Origin: Rhizobium sp. BK650
Lineage (GTDB): Bacteria > Pseudomonadota > Alphaproteobacteria > Rhizobiales > Rhizobiaceae
DNA length: 64,000 nucleotides
Direction of reading: 5' to 3'
Assembly (NCBI RefSeq): GCF_014195325.1
Contig: NZ_JACIBK010000004.1
Location: forward strand, 1-64,000
Notes under the pieces: model-generated
Seen by the model: only the letters and a program-made list of their open reading frames with translations
What the model was told of the DNA's origin: nothing
Databases searched by the model: none
Shown here: piece by piece, positions 35,701 through 44,240 of the stretch
Layout: each line of letters starts with the position of its first letter
Numbering within the stretch: position 1 is the first letter of the stretch
Program-made: the position numbers and the translations under genes

Positions 35701-36615
35701 ATGACAGCGGACTTGAAGGGCAAGGTAGCGCTTGTGGCCGGCGGAACGCGCGGCGCCGGACGGGGCATTGCCGTGGAACTGGGTGCAGCAGGGGCGACCG
35801 TCTACGTGACTGGACGCACGACACGCGCGCAACAATCCGAATATGGCCGCCCGGAAACCATTGAGGAAACCGCCGAGCTGGTGAGCGCTTCGGGTGGGAA
35901 CGGCATCGCGGTACAGGTGGATCATCTGGTTCCGGGCGAGGTCGAAGCGCTGGTCGCCCGCATCCGCGCTGAACAGGGCAAGCTCGATATCCTGGTCAAC
36001 GATATCTGGGGCGGCGAGCATCTGACGGAATGGGACAAGCCGGTCTGGGAACATTCTCTCGACAAGGGCCTGCGCATGCTGCGACTTGCGATCGATACCC
36101 ATTTCATCACCGCTCACTATGCTCTGGCGCTGATGATCGAAAAGCCGGGCGGTCTGCTGGTGGAGATGACTGACGGTACGGCGGAATATAACGCGACCCA
36201 TTACCGGCTCTGCCCCTATTACGATCTCGTCAAGACGGGCACGAACCGCATGGCCTGGGCGCATGCCAGGGATCTTGCGCCGCATGGCGCGACATCAGTG
36301 TCGCTGTCGCCTGGCTGGATGCGCTCTGAAATGATGCTGGAAATCTACGGCGTGACGGAAGAGAACTGGCGGGATGGCACAAAAGTCCAGCCGCATTTCG
36401 TGATATCGGAAACGCCGCGTTTCACCGGCCGGGCGGTCGCTGCCCTCGCTGCCGATCCCGACCGCAGCAGATGGAACGGTCAGTCGCTCTCAAGCTTCCA
36501 GCTGGCCGACGCCTACGGTTTCACCGATCTCGACGGCACGCGGCCGGATTGCTGGCGCTACCTCGCCGAAGTGCAGGAGCCGGGCAAGCCGGCCGATGAC
36601 ACCGGCTATCGCTGA
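35701..36615 (+). CDS. Short-chain dehydrogenase/reductase (SDR)
   Basis: This 304-residue NAD(P)-dependent oxidoreductase has the cofactor motif AGGTRGAGRG (residues 13-22) and a catalytic YDLVK (YxxxK) in CPYYDLVKTGTNR. The Ser of the catalytic triad is not at the usual place; the aligned text is VEMTDGTAEYN, so activity may be altered. An insertion around WGGEHLTEWDKPVWEHSLDKG is unlike classical SDRs. The ATG at 35701 has GGGAGGACAG upstream. Divergent from and probably controlled by the TetR gene. Confidence 0.85.
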   Translation: MTADLKGKVALVAGGTRGAGRGIAVELGAAGATVYVTGRTTRAQQSEYGRPETIEETAELVSASGGNGIAVQVDHLVPGEVEALVARIRAEQGKLDILVNDIWGGEHLTEWDKPVWEHSLDKGLRMLRLAIDTHFITAHYALALMIEKPGGLLVEMTDGTAEYNATHYRLCPYYDLVKTGTNRMAWAHARDLAPHGATSVSLSPGWMRSEMMLEIYGVTEENWRDGTKVQPHFVISETPRFTGRAVAALAADPDRSRWNGQSLSSFQLADAYGFTDLDGTRPDCWRYLAEVQEPGKPADDTGYR

Positions 36616-36642
36616 CGGGATCTAGCTGTTGAGGCTCCGCAT

Positions 36643-36819
36643 CTAGCGCGTCACCGCGCCACCGCCCGAGGGGTTGATGACCGGAATAGGCTGTTTGCCG
36701 TCACTGCCGGCTTCCGGCTTGAGGATCGGCGGCTTGCCGGTCTCTTTCCCGCGTGAATCTTGGTTGCTGACGTCGGCGGGCGAGCCCGCTTCCGGTTTTA
36801 AAGGTTGCCGGTTGGCCAT
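36643..36819 (-). CDS. Small Pro/Gly-rich protein, 58 residues
   Basis: The frame starts at 36819 (MANRQPLKPEAGS), with AGGAAG seven bases upstream, and ends at TAG at 36643-36645. The product has no hydrophobic stretch. It contains two copies of LKPEAGS (residues 7-13 and 33-39), indicating an internal duplication. It lies 8 bases downstream of another small hydrophilic gene, so they may form an operon. Function unknown. Confidence 0.5.
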   Translation of the reverse strand: MANRQPLKPEAGSPADVSNQDSRGKETGKPPILKPEAGSDGKQPIPVINPSGGGAVTR

Positions 36820-36827
36820 TGGTCTTC

Positions 36828-37031
36828 CTAATCATCTTCCTTGGTCTTCATGGCGTCGGAGACCTTCTTCACCTTGGGGTGGTTGAGGTTTTCGCCGTGG
36901 GCGTCGCGGGCCTTCTCCGGATCATCCTTCGCATGCAGATAGCCCGCGGGCTTTGAGCCCTGCGGCCCTTCCCAGCGCGGCGACTGATCCGTGGTGCCGG
37001 GCGCACCATCCTTGGGGCTGTTCATTCCCAT
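36828..37031 (-). CDS. Small hydrophilic protein, 67 residues
   Basis: The product starts MGMNSPKDGAPGTTDQSP and is rich in Asp, Lys and Gly with no hydrophobic segment. The ATG at 37031 has AGGAGAG upstream. Such small soluble proteins (AGYLHAKDDPEKARDAHGENLNHPKVK) recur in rhizobia to my memory, perhaps as stress proteins. Role not established. Confidence 0.6.
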   Translation of the reverse strand: MGMNSPKDGAPGTTDQSPRWEGPQGSKPAGYLHAKDDPEKARDAHGENLNHPKVKKVSDAMKTKEDD

Positions 37032-37124
37032 GGTATCTCTCCTTTCCTGTCGGAGAGAACAACAGGGGAGGACCGGCATTGTTCCCTGCGCGAATCTGCT
37101 AGTTTCGCCGAAAAGGGAGTGCCC

Positions 37125-37934
37125 ATGGCTTTGCGGATCATTTCACTGAATGTCTGGGGCGGCAGCATCCACGCGCCGCTGATCGACTATCTCGCGGGCG
37201 CTGAGGCCGATGTCTTCTGCCTGCAGGAGGTGGTGCGGTCGGCCGCCGATGCGCCTGACTGGCTGGAATATCGCGACGGCAACACCGTGCTGCCGCAGCG
37301 TGCCCATCTCTACGATGAGATCGCCGCCATTCTGCCTGACCATGACGGCTTCTTCTGCCCCTTTGCGCGGGGCGATCTCTTTCATGGCGAGACGGTCTTT
37401 ACGACCGAATTCGGTATCGCCACCTTCGTGCGCAAATCATACCCCGTGATCGGCCAGGCGGTGGATTTCATCCATGGCCGCTTTTCGGCCGATGGCTGGG
37501 GCGAGCATCCGCGCGCCCGCAATGCCCATTGCATCCGCCTGTTCGATTATGCCGGCGGCTTTCCCATCACCATCGCCCAGCTCCACGGCCTGCGCGATCC
37601 GGCCGGCAAAGGTGATATTCCGGCGCGCCACGCCCAGGCCGATGCGCTGGTCGAGCTGATCGAACGCGTCTGGCCCGGCAATGAACGCCTCGTCGTCTGC
37701 GGCGATTTCAACGTCCTGCCTGAGAGCGTCACCTTCGACAAACTCGGCCGGCTCGGCCTCAACGATCTCGTCACGGGCAAAGGTTTCACCGATACCCGCA
37801 CCTCGCTCTATCCGAAGGAAGGGCGCTTTGCCGATTATATGCTGGTGACGCCGGAGGTCGTGGTGGAGCGCTTCGAAATTGTCGAACAGCCCGAGGTTTC
37901 GGATCATCGGGCGCTGCTGATCGATCTCGCATGA
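37125..37934 (+). CDS. Endonuclease/exonuclease/phosphatase-fold protein
   Basis: This 269-residue protein contains the EEP superfamily signatures in order: LNVWGGS, FCLQEVV (Glu), QLHGLRD, VCGDFNV (Asp and Asn), and SDHRALLIDL (Asp-His). These ligands support metal-dependent phosphodiester or phosphomonoester hydrolysis. No signal peptide is present. The true substrate (nucleic acid, lipid or inositol phosphate) cannot be determined. It lies next to a copy of the dispersed repeat at 37935. Confidence 0.88.
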   Translation: MALRIISLNVWGGSIHAPLIDYLAGAEADVFCLQEVVRSAADAPDWLEYRDGNTVLPQRAHLYDEIAAILPDHDGFFCPFARGDLFHGETVFTTEFGIATFVRKSYPVIGQAVDFIHGRFSADGWGEHPRARNAHCIRLFDYAGGFPITIAQLHGLRDPAGKGDIPARHAQADALVELIERVWPGNERLVVCGDFNVLPESVTFDKLGRLGLNDLVTGKGFTDTRTSLYPKEGRFADYMLVTPEVVVERFEIVEQPEVSDHRALLIDLA

Positions 37935-37967
37935 GCAATTTCAGCAAGGTTTCGCGCCCGGAATTGC
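37935..37967. repeat. Dispersed palindromic repeat, copy 3
   Basis: GCAATTTC (37935-37942) and CGGAATTGC (37959-37967) flank an AGCAAGG...CGCGCC core. It follows the EEP gene stop directly and precedes the convergent otnC. It is a relative of the copies at about 95-200 and 17232-17262. Confidence 0.5.
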
Positions 37968-37974
37968 ACGAGAA

Positions 37975-38610
37975 TTAACGCAGCTTAAAATGCCGCTCGA
38001 GATCGGCAATCTGCTCGCCATTCAGCTGGCGAACCTTCATGCCGCGGGTGATGATGGAAAGCCTTGCCGCCTCTTCCAACTCCTCGATAGCAAAGACGGC
38101 TGAATCAAGCGTGGCCGCGGAGACGATCGGCCCATGATTTTCCAGAAGCACCGCGCTGTGCTCACTGGCGATTTCAGCAATCAGCGGCTTTACATCGACC
38201 GAGCCCGGTCGCGTATAGGGCACGACAGGCACCTTGCCGACGCGCATCACCACATAGGGCGTCAGCGGCGGAATGGCATCCTTGGGATCGGTATCGGCAA
38301 GGCAGGAAAGCGCGGTGGCATAGGTGGAATGTAGATGCACCACGGCGCCTGTCTGCGGCCGCTTCTCGTAAAAGGAGAAATGCAGCGGCAGTTCCTTGGT
38401 CGGTGCGTCACCGGAAAGATGGTTGCCGTTGCTGTCCAGCTTCGAAAGCCTGTCGGCATCGAGGAAGCCGAGGCAGGAATTGGTCGGTGTTGCAAGATAG
38501 AAGTCTGCAGTCTTCACCGAGATATTTCCCGAGGAGCCGGCCGTAAGGCCTCGCTCGAAAAGCGATTTTCCCCAACGGACGATGGCTTCGCGCAGTGCTG
38601 TCTCATTCAT
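37975..38610 (-). CDS. otnC: 3-oxo-tetronate 4-phosphate decarboxylase (class II aldolase family)
   Basis: This 211-residue enzyme belongs to the class II aldolase/adducin family. Metal-binding histidines are visible in VHLHSTYATALSCL, with a further His in LENHGPIVSAA; the KELPLHF segment carries the usual Glu. OtnC decarboxylates 3-oxo-tetronate 4-phosphate to dihydroxyacetone phosphate. The ATG at 38610 overlaps the end of otnK by eight bases, so the genes are coupled. The start at 38619 (MPAM) is less likely. Confidence 0.85.
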   Translation of the reverse strand: MNETALREAIVRWGKSLFERGLTAGSSGNISVKTADFYLATPTNSCLGFLDADRLSKLDSNGNHLSGDAPTKELPLHFSFYEKRPQTGAVVHLHSTYATALSCLADTDPKDAIPPLTPYVVMRVGKVPVVPYTRPGSVDVKPLIAEIASEHSAVLLENHGPIVSAATLDSAVFAIEELEEAARLSIITRGMKVRQLNGEQIADLERHFKLR

Positions 38611-39865
38611 GGCCGGCAATCCTGTCGAGAGCCTTGGCGAAAAAGTCGGGCGAGCCGAAATTGCCGCTCTTCAGCGCCAGCCCGATCGGATGCGTCGGCC
38701 GGCCGTAATCGGAGACCAGAACCGGCACACCGGGGTCGATCTCTGCCCCGATGGTCATATGCTGGAGGCCAAGCGCTTCGACGACGGCGCCGGACGTCTC
38801 CCCGCCGCCGACGACGATCTGGCATGTGCCGGAATCGGCAAGCCGCCTGGCAAGGCCGCCGAAGAAATCCTCCAGGATCTTTGCCGATTCCTCGCGGCCG
38901 AAGCGCTGCTGCACGAAGCTGACGACATCGGGTGAACTCGTGGAATAGACGATCGGATTGTCGTCCGCGTTGGAGGTCACCCAGCGAGCGGCATGGTCGA
39001 TCGACATGGTGCCGCGCACAATGGCGGCCGGATCGATCGAAAGGCCCGGATGGTTCTGCAGATGGCAGGCGACCTGGTTCTGCGAGGCAAGCGAGCAGGA
39101 ACCGCAGAGAACGACGCCCGGCCCACTGACCGCAGGCGCTTCGGCCGGAATGCCGGACAGTTTGCCATCTCTGGCGAAATTGCGCACCAGTCCCTGTGCG
39201 AGGCCCGATCCGCCAGTCACCAGGGCGTGGTCGGCCACAGCCTCGCCGATCGTCAGCAGATCGGCGTCCTCGATGGCATCGACGACGACGAGGCGGTTGC
39301 CCTCGGTCAGCTCGTCGCGCAGTCGGCTGCGGATGGCGCCAGAACCTTCGCGCACCGTATCGAGCGTGATGCTGCCCACACCGCCGCGCGTCTGGTGCCG
39401 CAGCCAGCGGCGGATGTCAGGATCGGTCATCGGCGTCAGCGGGTGCTTTTCCATGCCGGATTCGCTGAGCAGCTTGTCCTTGACGAAGAGGTGGCCCATG
39501 AAGACCCGCCGGCCGGTCGCCGGGAAGGCGGGGCAGACGACGGTGACATTGGCGCCGGTCAGCCGCTGCAGGGCTTCGGCCACCGGACCGATATTACCCT
39601 CGGGTGTGGAATCGAAGGTCGAGCAATATTTGAAGAAGATCTGCTCGCAGCCCTGATCCACCAGCCATCGCGCGGCATTCATCGATTGCAAAACCGCCTG
39701 CTCGACAGGTATCGAGCGTGTCTTCAGCGCCACGACGCCCGCTTCGCAATTCACCTTGCCGCGGCCAGGACCGACGAACTGCATCGTCGACATGCCGCCG
39801 CGGGCAAGGGTGTTGGCAAGATCGCTCGCGCCGGTGAAATCGTCGGCAATGGCTCCAAGCAGCAT
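38603..39865 (-). CDS. otnK: 3-oxo-tetronate kinase (four-carbon acid sugar kinase, DUF1537 family)
   Basis: This 420-residue kinase has the N-terminal signature LLGAIADDFTGASDLANTL. The central and C-terminal parts (STFDSTPEGNIGPV; VTGGSGLAQGL; VVGGGETSGAVVEAL) fit OtnK. It phosphorylates 3-oxo-tetronate in threonate/erythronate catabolism and precedes otnC in the same operon. The dehydrogenase that makes the substrate is not present nearby. Confidence 0.88.
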   Translation of the reverse strand: MLLGAIADDFTGASDLANTLARGGMSTMQFVGPGRGKVNCEAGVVALKTRSIPVEQAVLQSMNAARWLVDQGCEQIFFKYCSTFDSTPEGNIGPVAEALQRLTGANVTVVCPAFPATGRRVFMGHLFVKDKLLSESGMEKHPLTPMTDPDIRRWLRHQTRGGVGSITLDTVREGSGAIRSRLRDELTEGNRLVVVDAIEDADLLTIGEAVADHALVTGGSGLAQGLVRNFARDGKLSGIPAEAPAVSGPGVVLCGSCSLASQNQVACHLQNHPGLSIDPAAIVRGTMSIDHAARWVTSNADDNPIVYSTSSPDVVSFVQQRFGREESAKILEDFFGGLARRLADSGTCQIVVGGGETSGAVVEALGLQHMTIGAEIDPGVPVLVSDYGRPTHPIGLALKSGNFGSPDFFAKALDRIAGHE

Positions 39866-40053
39866 GTCAGGTGCGCTCCGGCAGTCTGTTGTTTCTGATG
39901 GCGTTCACTTCATCGGTCGGGGGACCATATTTGCAATTAAGACCAGCCCGGCAGGGCTGTCACGCAATTTCAGGCGGAAAGGCCGGTTTGATCACCGGTT
40001 GGCACCGGCTGCAGGCCTTGCTCCCCGGCTGGTTTCACGGCAACAAGCATGAC

Positions 40054-41019
40054 ATGAGCATCCCGGCAGAATATCCCTTCGACTTCGATCCGACCTACGG
40101 CATGACGCTTGTCGACCTGCAGGCAATCCGGCCGCCGGAAGCGCCCCCGGGATTCGAGGCCTTCTGGCAGAAGCGCTATGCCAGGGCTCTGGCAGTTAAG
40201 CCCGAGCCGTGCCTGAGCCCTGGCAAGGATACTCACCCGGACTGGCAGGTGCAGGATATCGTCTTCACTTCCACCGACAATTTCTTGATCGGCGGGTGGC
40301 TGCTCACGCCCCGCAAGGGCGAAGTCAACCGCGGCCTCGTCGTCGGCCATGGCTATGGCGGTCGCGACCAGCCGGAATTCGATATTCTGGTCGAGGAGAC
40401 CGCGATCCTCTTTCCCTGTTTCCGCGGCCTGTCGCGCAGCCCCCATCCGCCGATTTCGCCGGACGCCCCCTGGCATGTGCTGCACGATATCGATGATCCC
40501 GATCGCTATGTGATCGGCGGCTGCGTCGAGGATCTCTGGGTTGCCGTCTCGGCGCTCCTGTCGCTTTATCCCGCTCTCGCAGGCCATATCGGCTATAGCG
40601 GTATCAGTTTCGGCGGTGGCATCGGCGCGCTCGGCATTCCCTTCGACAGCAGGATCGCCCGCGGCCATCTCATCGTCCCCACTTTCGGCGATCGAAAGCA
40701 ATGGCTGACACTGCCGACTGTTGGTAGCGCCCATTCGGTGCAGGAATATGCGAAGAGCCACGCCGAGGTCTTTGAAAACCTGCGCCTTTTCGATGCCGCA
40801 ACGGCTGCGGCGCGCATCACCGTGCCGATGTTGGCGGCTGTCGCGCTCTTCGACCCGGCCGTTGCGCCCCCTTGTCAGTTCGCGGTGGCGAACGCTCTGC
40901 CGAAGTCAAAATTTAATGAAATCTTCATCCTCGATGCCGGGCATTTCGATTATCCTGACAGTGCGATGCAGCAAACTGCGCTGCGCGAGCGAGTCGGGCG
41001 GTTTTTCAGGGGTCTATGA
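40054..41019 (+). CDS. Acetyl xylan esterase-like alpha/beta hydrolase
   Basis: This 321-residue esterase resembles the AXE1/cephalosporin-C deacetylase group. The nucleophile is in GYSGISFGGGIG, the catalytic Asp likely in ALFDPAVAPP, and His in LDAGHFDYP. No signal peptide follows the chosen ATG at 40054 (MSIPAEYPFDFD), so a cytoplasmic role is likely. It is divergent from otnK by about 190 bases. It may deacetylate a sugar or sugar ester. Confidence 0.85.
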   Translation: MSIPAEYPFDFDPTYGMTLVDLQAIRPPEAPPGFEAFWQKRYARALAVKPEPCLSPGKDTHPDWQVQDIVFTSTDNFLIGGWLLTPRKGEVNRGLVVGHGYGGRDQPEFDILVEETAILFPCFRGLSRSPHPPISPDAPWHVLHDIDDPDRYVIGGCVEDLWVAVSALLSLYPALAGHIGYSGISFGGGIGALGIPFDSRIARGHLIVPTFGDRKQWLTLPTVGSAHSVQEYAKSHAEVFENLRLFDAATAAARITVPMLAAVALFDPAVAPPCQFAVANALPKSKFNEIFILDAGHFDYPDSAMQQTALRERVGRFFRGL

Positions 41020-41744
41020 GCCGAGAGTATCTGCGCTGGTACAGCGATCGGCTCCATCGTGACATGGAGCTTCTGGTGTTCGGCCATGCCGGCGCCAAAG
41101 TCCTGATGTTCCCGACGCGGGAAGGGCGTTTCTGGGAATATGAACATCTCGGTATCGTCGCGAGCCTCGCTGACACGCTCGAGGCCGGATATCTGCAACT
41201 CTTCTGCATCGAGGGGCTTGCGAACGAAACCTTTTACGATTTCGGCCGCCATCCCGCCGATCGCATCCGTCGCCACGTTGCTTTCGAGGAATATGTGCTG
41301 AACGAGGTTCTGCCGCTGATGGAAAGCCGCAACGGCCACGAATGCACCATTGTCCACGGCTGCAGCCTCGGCGCCTTTCAGGCCGCCAGCCTCGTCTTCC
41401 GCCACCCGCATCTCTTTCGCAAGCTCGTGGCCTTTTCCGGCCGCTACGACCTGACCATGAGGGTCGAATCCTTCCTCGATCTCTTCGACGGCTATTATGA
41501 TGAGACCGTCTATTTCCACATGCCGACGCATTTCCTCCCCGGCCTCGGCAGCGACTGGCGGCTGGAGAAGCTGCGGCGGGTGGATATCGTGCTGACGATC
41601 GGCAACGAGGATCCCTTCCTCGACAACAACCGTCATCTCAGCCGCCTGCTCGCCGAAAAGGGCGTCGGCCACCAATTGCATTTTTGGGATGGCAGGGCGC
41701 ACCGCGCCGGAGCCTGGCGCCGAATGGCGCCACTTTACATCTAA
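41016..41744 (+). CDS. Esterase-like alpha/beta hydrolase
   Basis: This 242-residue protein belongs to the putative-esterase (esterase D-like) group. The nucleophile is in VHGCSLGAFQAA (GxSxG), with Asp in GNEDPFLDN and His near WDGRAHRAGAW. The start overlaps the stop of the previous esterase (ATGA), so both are coupled. Its substrate is not known. Confidence 0.85.
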   Translation: MSREYLRWYSDRLHRDMELLVFGHAGAKVLMFPTREGRFWEYEHLGIVASLADTLEAGYLQLFCIEGLANETFYDFGRHPADRIRRHVAFEEYVLNEVLPLMESRNGHECTIVHGCSLGAFQAASLVFRHPHLFRKLVAFSGRYDLTMRVESFLDLFDGYYDETVYFHMPTHFLPGLGSDWRLEKLRRVDIVLTIGNEDPFLDNNRHLSRLLAEKGVGHQLHFWDGRAHRAGAWRRMAPLYI

Positions 41745-41791
41745 AAACTGTCGGATGGCGTATCTGAAAGCCGCCGGGGACAGCTCCCGTC

Positions 41792-42697
41792 CTATTGCAT
41801 CAGCGGCTTCTTGAGGAAGCTGTTGCGGTCGGCCGACTTGATGCGCAGCCAGGCTTCGCGGCCATTGCGCAGCACGCGCATCGGGATTTCGGCCCCTGCC
41901 GGGCCGCTCGTCCAGACCTTGCGGTAGAAATCGGCAAGCCCGTCGACTTCGCCGTCGCGGATTTCCGAGATCACATCGCCCTGCTGCAGGCCTGCCTTGG
42001 CGGCCGGGCTGCCGTTGGCAACGCTCATGACCACGACTTCGCCGTTGTTTTCGGCCGAATAGGCACCGAGCCAGGGGCGTGGCGGTTTGTCTATATGTCC
42101 GTGATTCAGCACGTCCTCGAGGATCGGCGGCAGAAGGTTGATCGGCACGACCATGTTGATGTCGGCCACCTCGTCGCCCTGCACCATCTGCAGGCGCAGT
42201 GAACCGATGCCGAGCAGCTTGCCCTCGTCGCTGATGAGCGCCGCGCCGCCCCAGGAAGGATGAGCGGGCGCAATGAAGATCGCTTCGTCGAGCAGATACT
42301 CCCAGTAGCCGGCAAATTCCTGCTTGGCGACGATATGGGCCTCCACGAATTCGCCAAGCCCATCGGCAAAGATCACGGCGTCGCCGACCGTCGTCTTGAC
42401 CTTGTCGCCGATTTCGATGGCTGGCAAATCCAGCGGCGCCAGCGCCTGAATAAGGCCGAAGCCGGTTTCCTGATCGTAAGCCAGCGCATGTCCGGGCACG
42501 ACCTTGCCGTCCTGACGCGTCAGCCAGATATCGTCGGCTTCGGTAATCAGATAGCCGATGGTCAACACCAGCCCGTTATCCCTGATGACGACGCCGCTTC
42601 CTTCCCGGCGGGTGCCCAGCGTATTCGCGGTGAAGGCATCTTCGGGGATGGAGGCGCGAACGGCCACAACTGACCGCAGGATCCTGTCGATATTCAT
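41792..42697 (-). CDS. HtrA/S1C-like pseudoprotease with PDZ domain
   Basis: This 301-residue protein has a trypsin-like domain (about 1-200) and a C-terminal PDZ domain (NGSPAAKAGLQQGDVISEIRDGEVDG). Aligned by eye with HtrA, the catalytic His (TNNHVV) is Tyr in TIGYLI, Asp (ETDLAV) is Gly in ETGFGL, and Ser (GNSGGAL) is Gly in SWGGAAL. All three residues are lost, so it should not cleave peptides and may be a binding or sensor protein. No signal peptide follows the ATG at 42697 (MNIDRIL). Its promoter region carries the left copy of a long repeat. Confidence 0.82.
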   Translation of the reverse strand: MNIDRILRSVVAVRASIPEDAFTANTLGTRREGSGVVIRDNGLVLTIGYLITEADDIWLTRQDGKVVPGHALAYDQETGFGLIQALAPLDLPAIEIGDKVKTTVGDAVIFADGLGEFVEAHIVAKQEFAGYWEYLLDEAIFIAPAHPSWGGAALISDEGKLLGIGSLRLQMVQGDEVADINMVVPINLLPPILEDVLNHGHIDKPPRPWLGAYSAENNGEVVVMSVANGSPAAKAGLQQGDVISEIRDGEVDGLADFYRKVWTSGPAGAEIPMRVLRNGREAWLRIKSADRNSFLKKPLMQ

Positions 42698-42743
42698 GGT
42701 TTCATCCTCGTACGGCGCGGCACAAAGGCTCGGAATGTTGCGA

Positions 42744-42882
42744 GGGCCGGCAAGGGCCGGACGCATACCATTCCCTTGATAACTATGTAACGGAAGGCTC
42801 CGCTGCAAGACCCGCCGCCTTCGGTCTTTTGCTCGTTGGCGTTATTTTACTTGACCTTATCTTGCTTGAGCGGCCGCCTCCC
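42744..42882. repeat. Left copy of long direct repeat flanking the 8.8 kb block
   Basis: A first 21-bp block (42744-42764) and a second 92-bp block (42791-42882) match the copy at 51536-51646. The second block differs only by one T in a T-run; this copy has 27 extra bases between the blocks. It includes a fragment equal to the last eight codons and stop of the araC-type gene at 51621 (stop counterpart at 42857-42859). Confidence 0.9.
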
Positions 42883-42908
42883 TTGACGTTGTTAGGCGGA
42901 GACAAAAG

Positions 42909-44240
42909 CTAAGCCTTCAGTAAGGCCGTTCTCACAATGAGGCTTGCGACGAGGCCGGGGCCGTCCTCGCGCATGGCGAGGGTCAGCCGCGCTCCTTGCC
43001 TTTCGGCTGCGGCTTTCGCGATCGCCAGCCCCAAGCCGCTCCCCTCGCTCTCCTGAGGCCTTGCCCTGAAGAATCGTTCAAAGACGCGTGGCATTTCTTC
43101 CACCGCGATGCCGGGGCCGGTGTCGCGGATTTCGATTCGTATTTCTTGCCCGGCGACCTCCACTGCGACATCGACGGTTCCGCTCGGTGGCGTGTAGCGT
43201 ACGGCGTTCTCGACCAAATTGTCGAGGATGATCTCGAAATCGGCCAACGCACCGATCGCAATAGCCTTGTCCCGGCGCGTGATGCCAAGGTCAATCCCCC
43301 GGCTCTCGGCGAGCGGGGTCAGGCGCGCAACCGTGTCGAGTGCAAGCTGGACGAGGTCGATCGGCTGCGGCGCGGGCGCGGTCTCATGTGCGTCGTATCG
43401 CGCGAGACGCAAGAGCTTGCTGACAAGACTGGTGGCCCTGCCGATTCCAGCTTCGAGTTCGGTCAAACGCTGGGAAAAACGGCCATCCCGATCGTCATGG
43501 CGGAGGTTGTCGATTTGAATTTGCAACGCCGAGAGCGGTGTGCGCAATTCGTGGGCCGCGTCAGAAATAAACCGCCGCTGTCTCTCCAGCAATGCGCGGA
43601 GCCTGGCGAGCAACAGATTGATCGAATTTACGAAGGGAATGACTTCGGCGGGCACGTCGTCGGTGGGAACTGGGCTGTCAACCGTCGTGTCTCGGGAGGC
43701 GACTGCGACGGCCAAGCGATTCAGTCGAGCCATGATCCGGTCGATGATCCAGCTCAGTGTCAGCAATGACAATGGAATGAGAACGATGATGGGAAGTGCC
43801 GCCTGGAGCGCTGCATTGGCCGCCAATTCCTGGCGGACGCTCATGTCCTGGGAAACCTGCACGGTTCGATCGGGCGCGGCCAGCGTGTAGACGCGCCAAT
43901 TGTCACTGCCGGTCGGAACGTCGGCAAACCCGGTCGCGGTCTGGCGGGGAATGCCAACGGCGGGATGCGATTGTCGCAAAGTCCGCCCGGCCGCATCCCA
44001 GACCTGGATCACGAAGTCGTCTTCGGGATCGTGCGGCGCACTGCTATCTGGGCCTGTCGCTGGTGATGAACGCGCATCCCCGACATAAAGTGCGATCTGC
44101 CGAAGCTGATTGTCGAGGAAGTCGGATGCCTCGTTCTGAACCAGCAAATATGACGTTGTCGCCGCGCAGACGCCGATGGTCGCCATCAAACCGGCGAGCC
44201 ATAAGAAAGCCGTGCGTCGGATCGATATGGTGTTTGTCAC
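42909..44240 (-). CDS. Sensor histidine kinase (QseC/TctE-like)
   Basis: This 443-residue inner-membrane kinase has helices at about 8-33 and 145-167 enclosing a periplasmic sensor of about 110 residues. HAMP follows (about 168-222). The H-box FISDAAHELRTPLSALQ carries the phospho-acceptor His. The catalytic domain shows DNLVENAVRYTP, DTGPGIAVEEM and GSGLGLAIAK. It is coupled to the response regulator upstream by a four-base overlap. The stimulus is unknown. The gene ends 26 bases from the left repeat. Confidence 0.93.
   Translation of the reverse strand: MTNTISIRRTAFLWLAGLMATIGVCAATTSYLLVQNEASDFLDNQLRQIALYVGDARSSPATGPDSSAPHDPEDDFVIQVWDAAGRTLRQSHPAVGIPRQTATGFADVPTGSDNWRVYTLAAPDRTVQVSQDMSVRQELAANAALQAALPIIVLIPLSLLTLSWIIDRIMARLNRLAVAVASRDTTVDSPVPTDDVPAEVIPFVNSINLLLARLRALLERQRRFISDAAHELRTPLSALQIQIDNLRHDDRDGRFSQRLTELEAGIGRATSLVSKLLRLARYDAHETAPAPQPIDLVQLALDTVARLTPLAESRGIDLGITRRDKAIAIGALADFEIILDNLVENAVRYTPPSGTVDVAVEVAGQEIRIEIRDTGPGIAVEEMPRVFERFFRARPQESEGSGLGLAIAKAAAERQGARLTLAMREDGPGLVASLIVRTALLKA

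Noticed and set aside
37975..39865. Rightward open frames across the otnC/otnK pair
   Set aside because: They are His/Arg/Ala-rich mirror translations of two well-recognised enzymes on the other strand.
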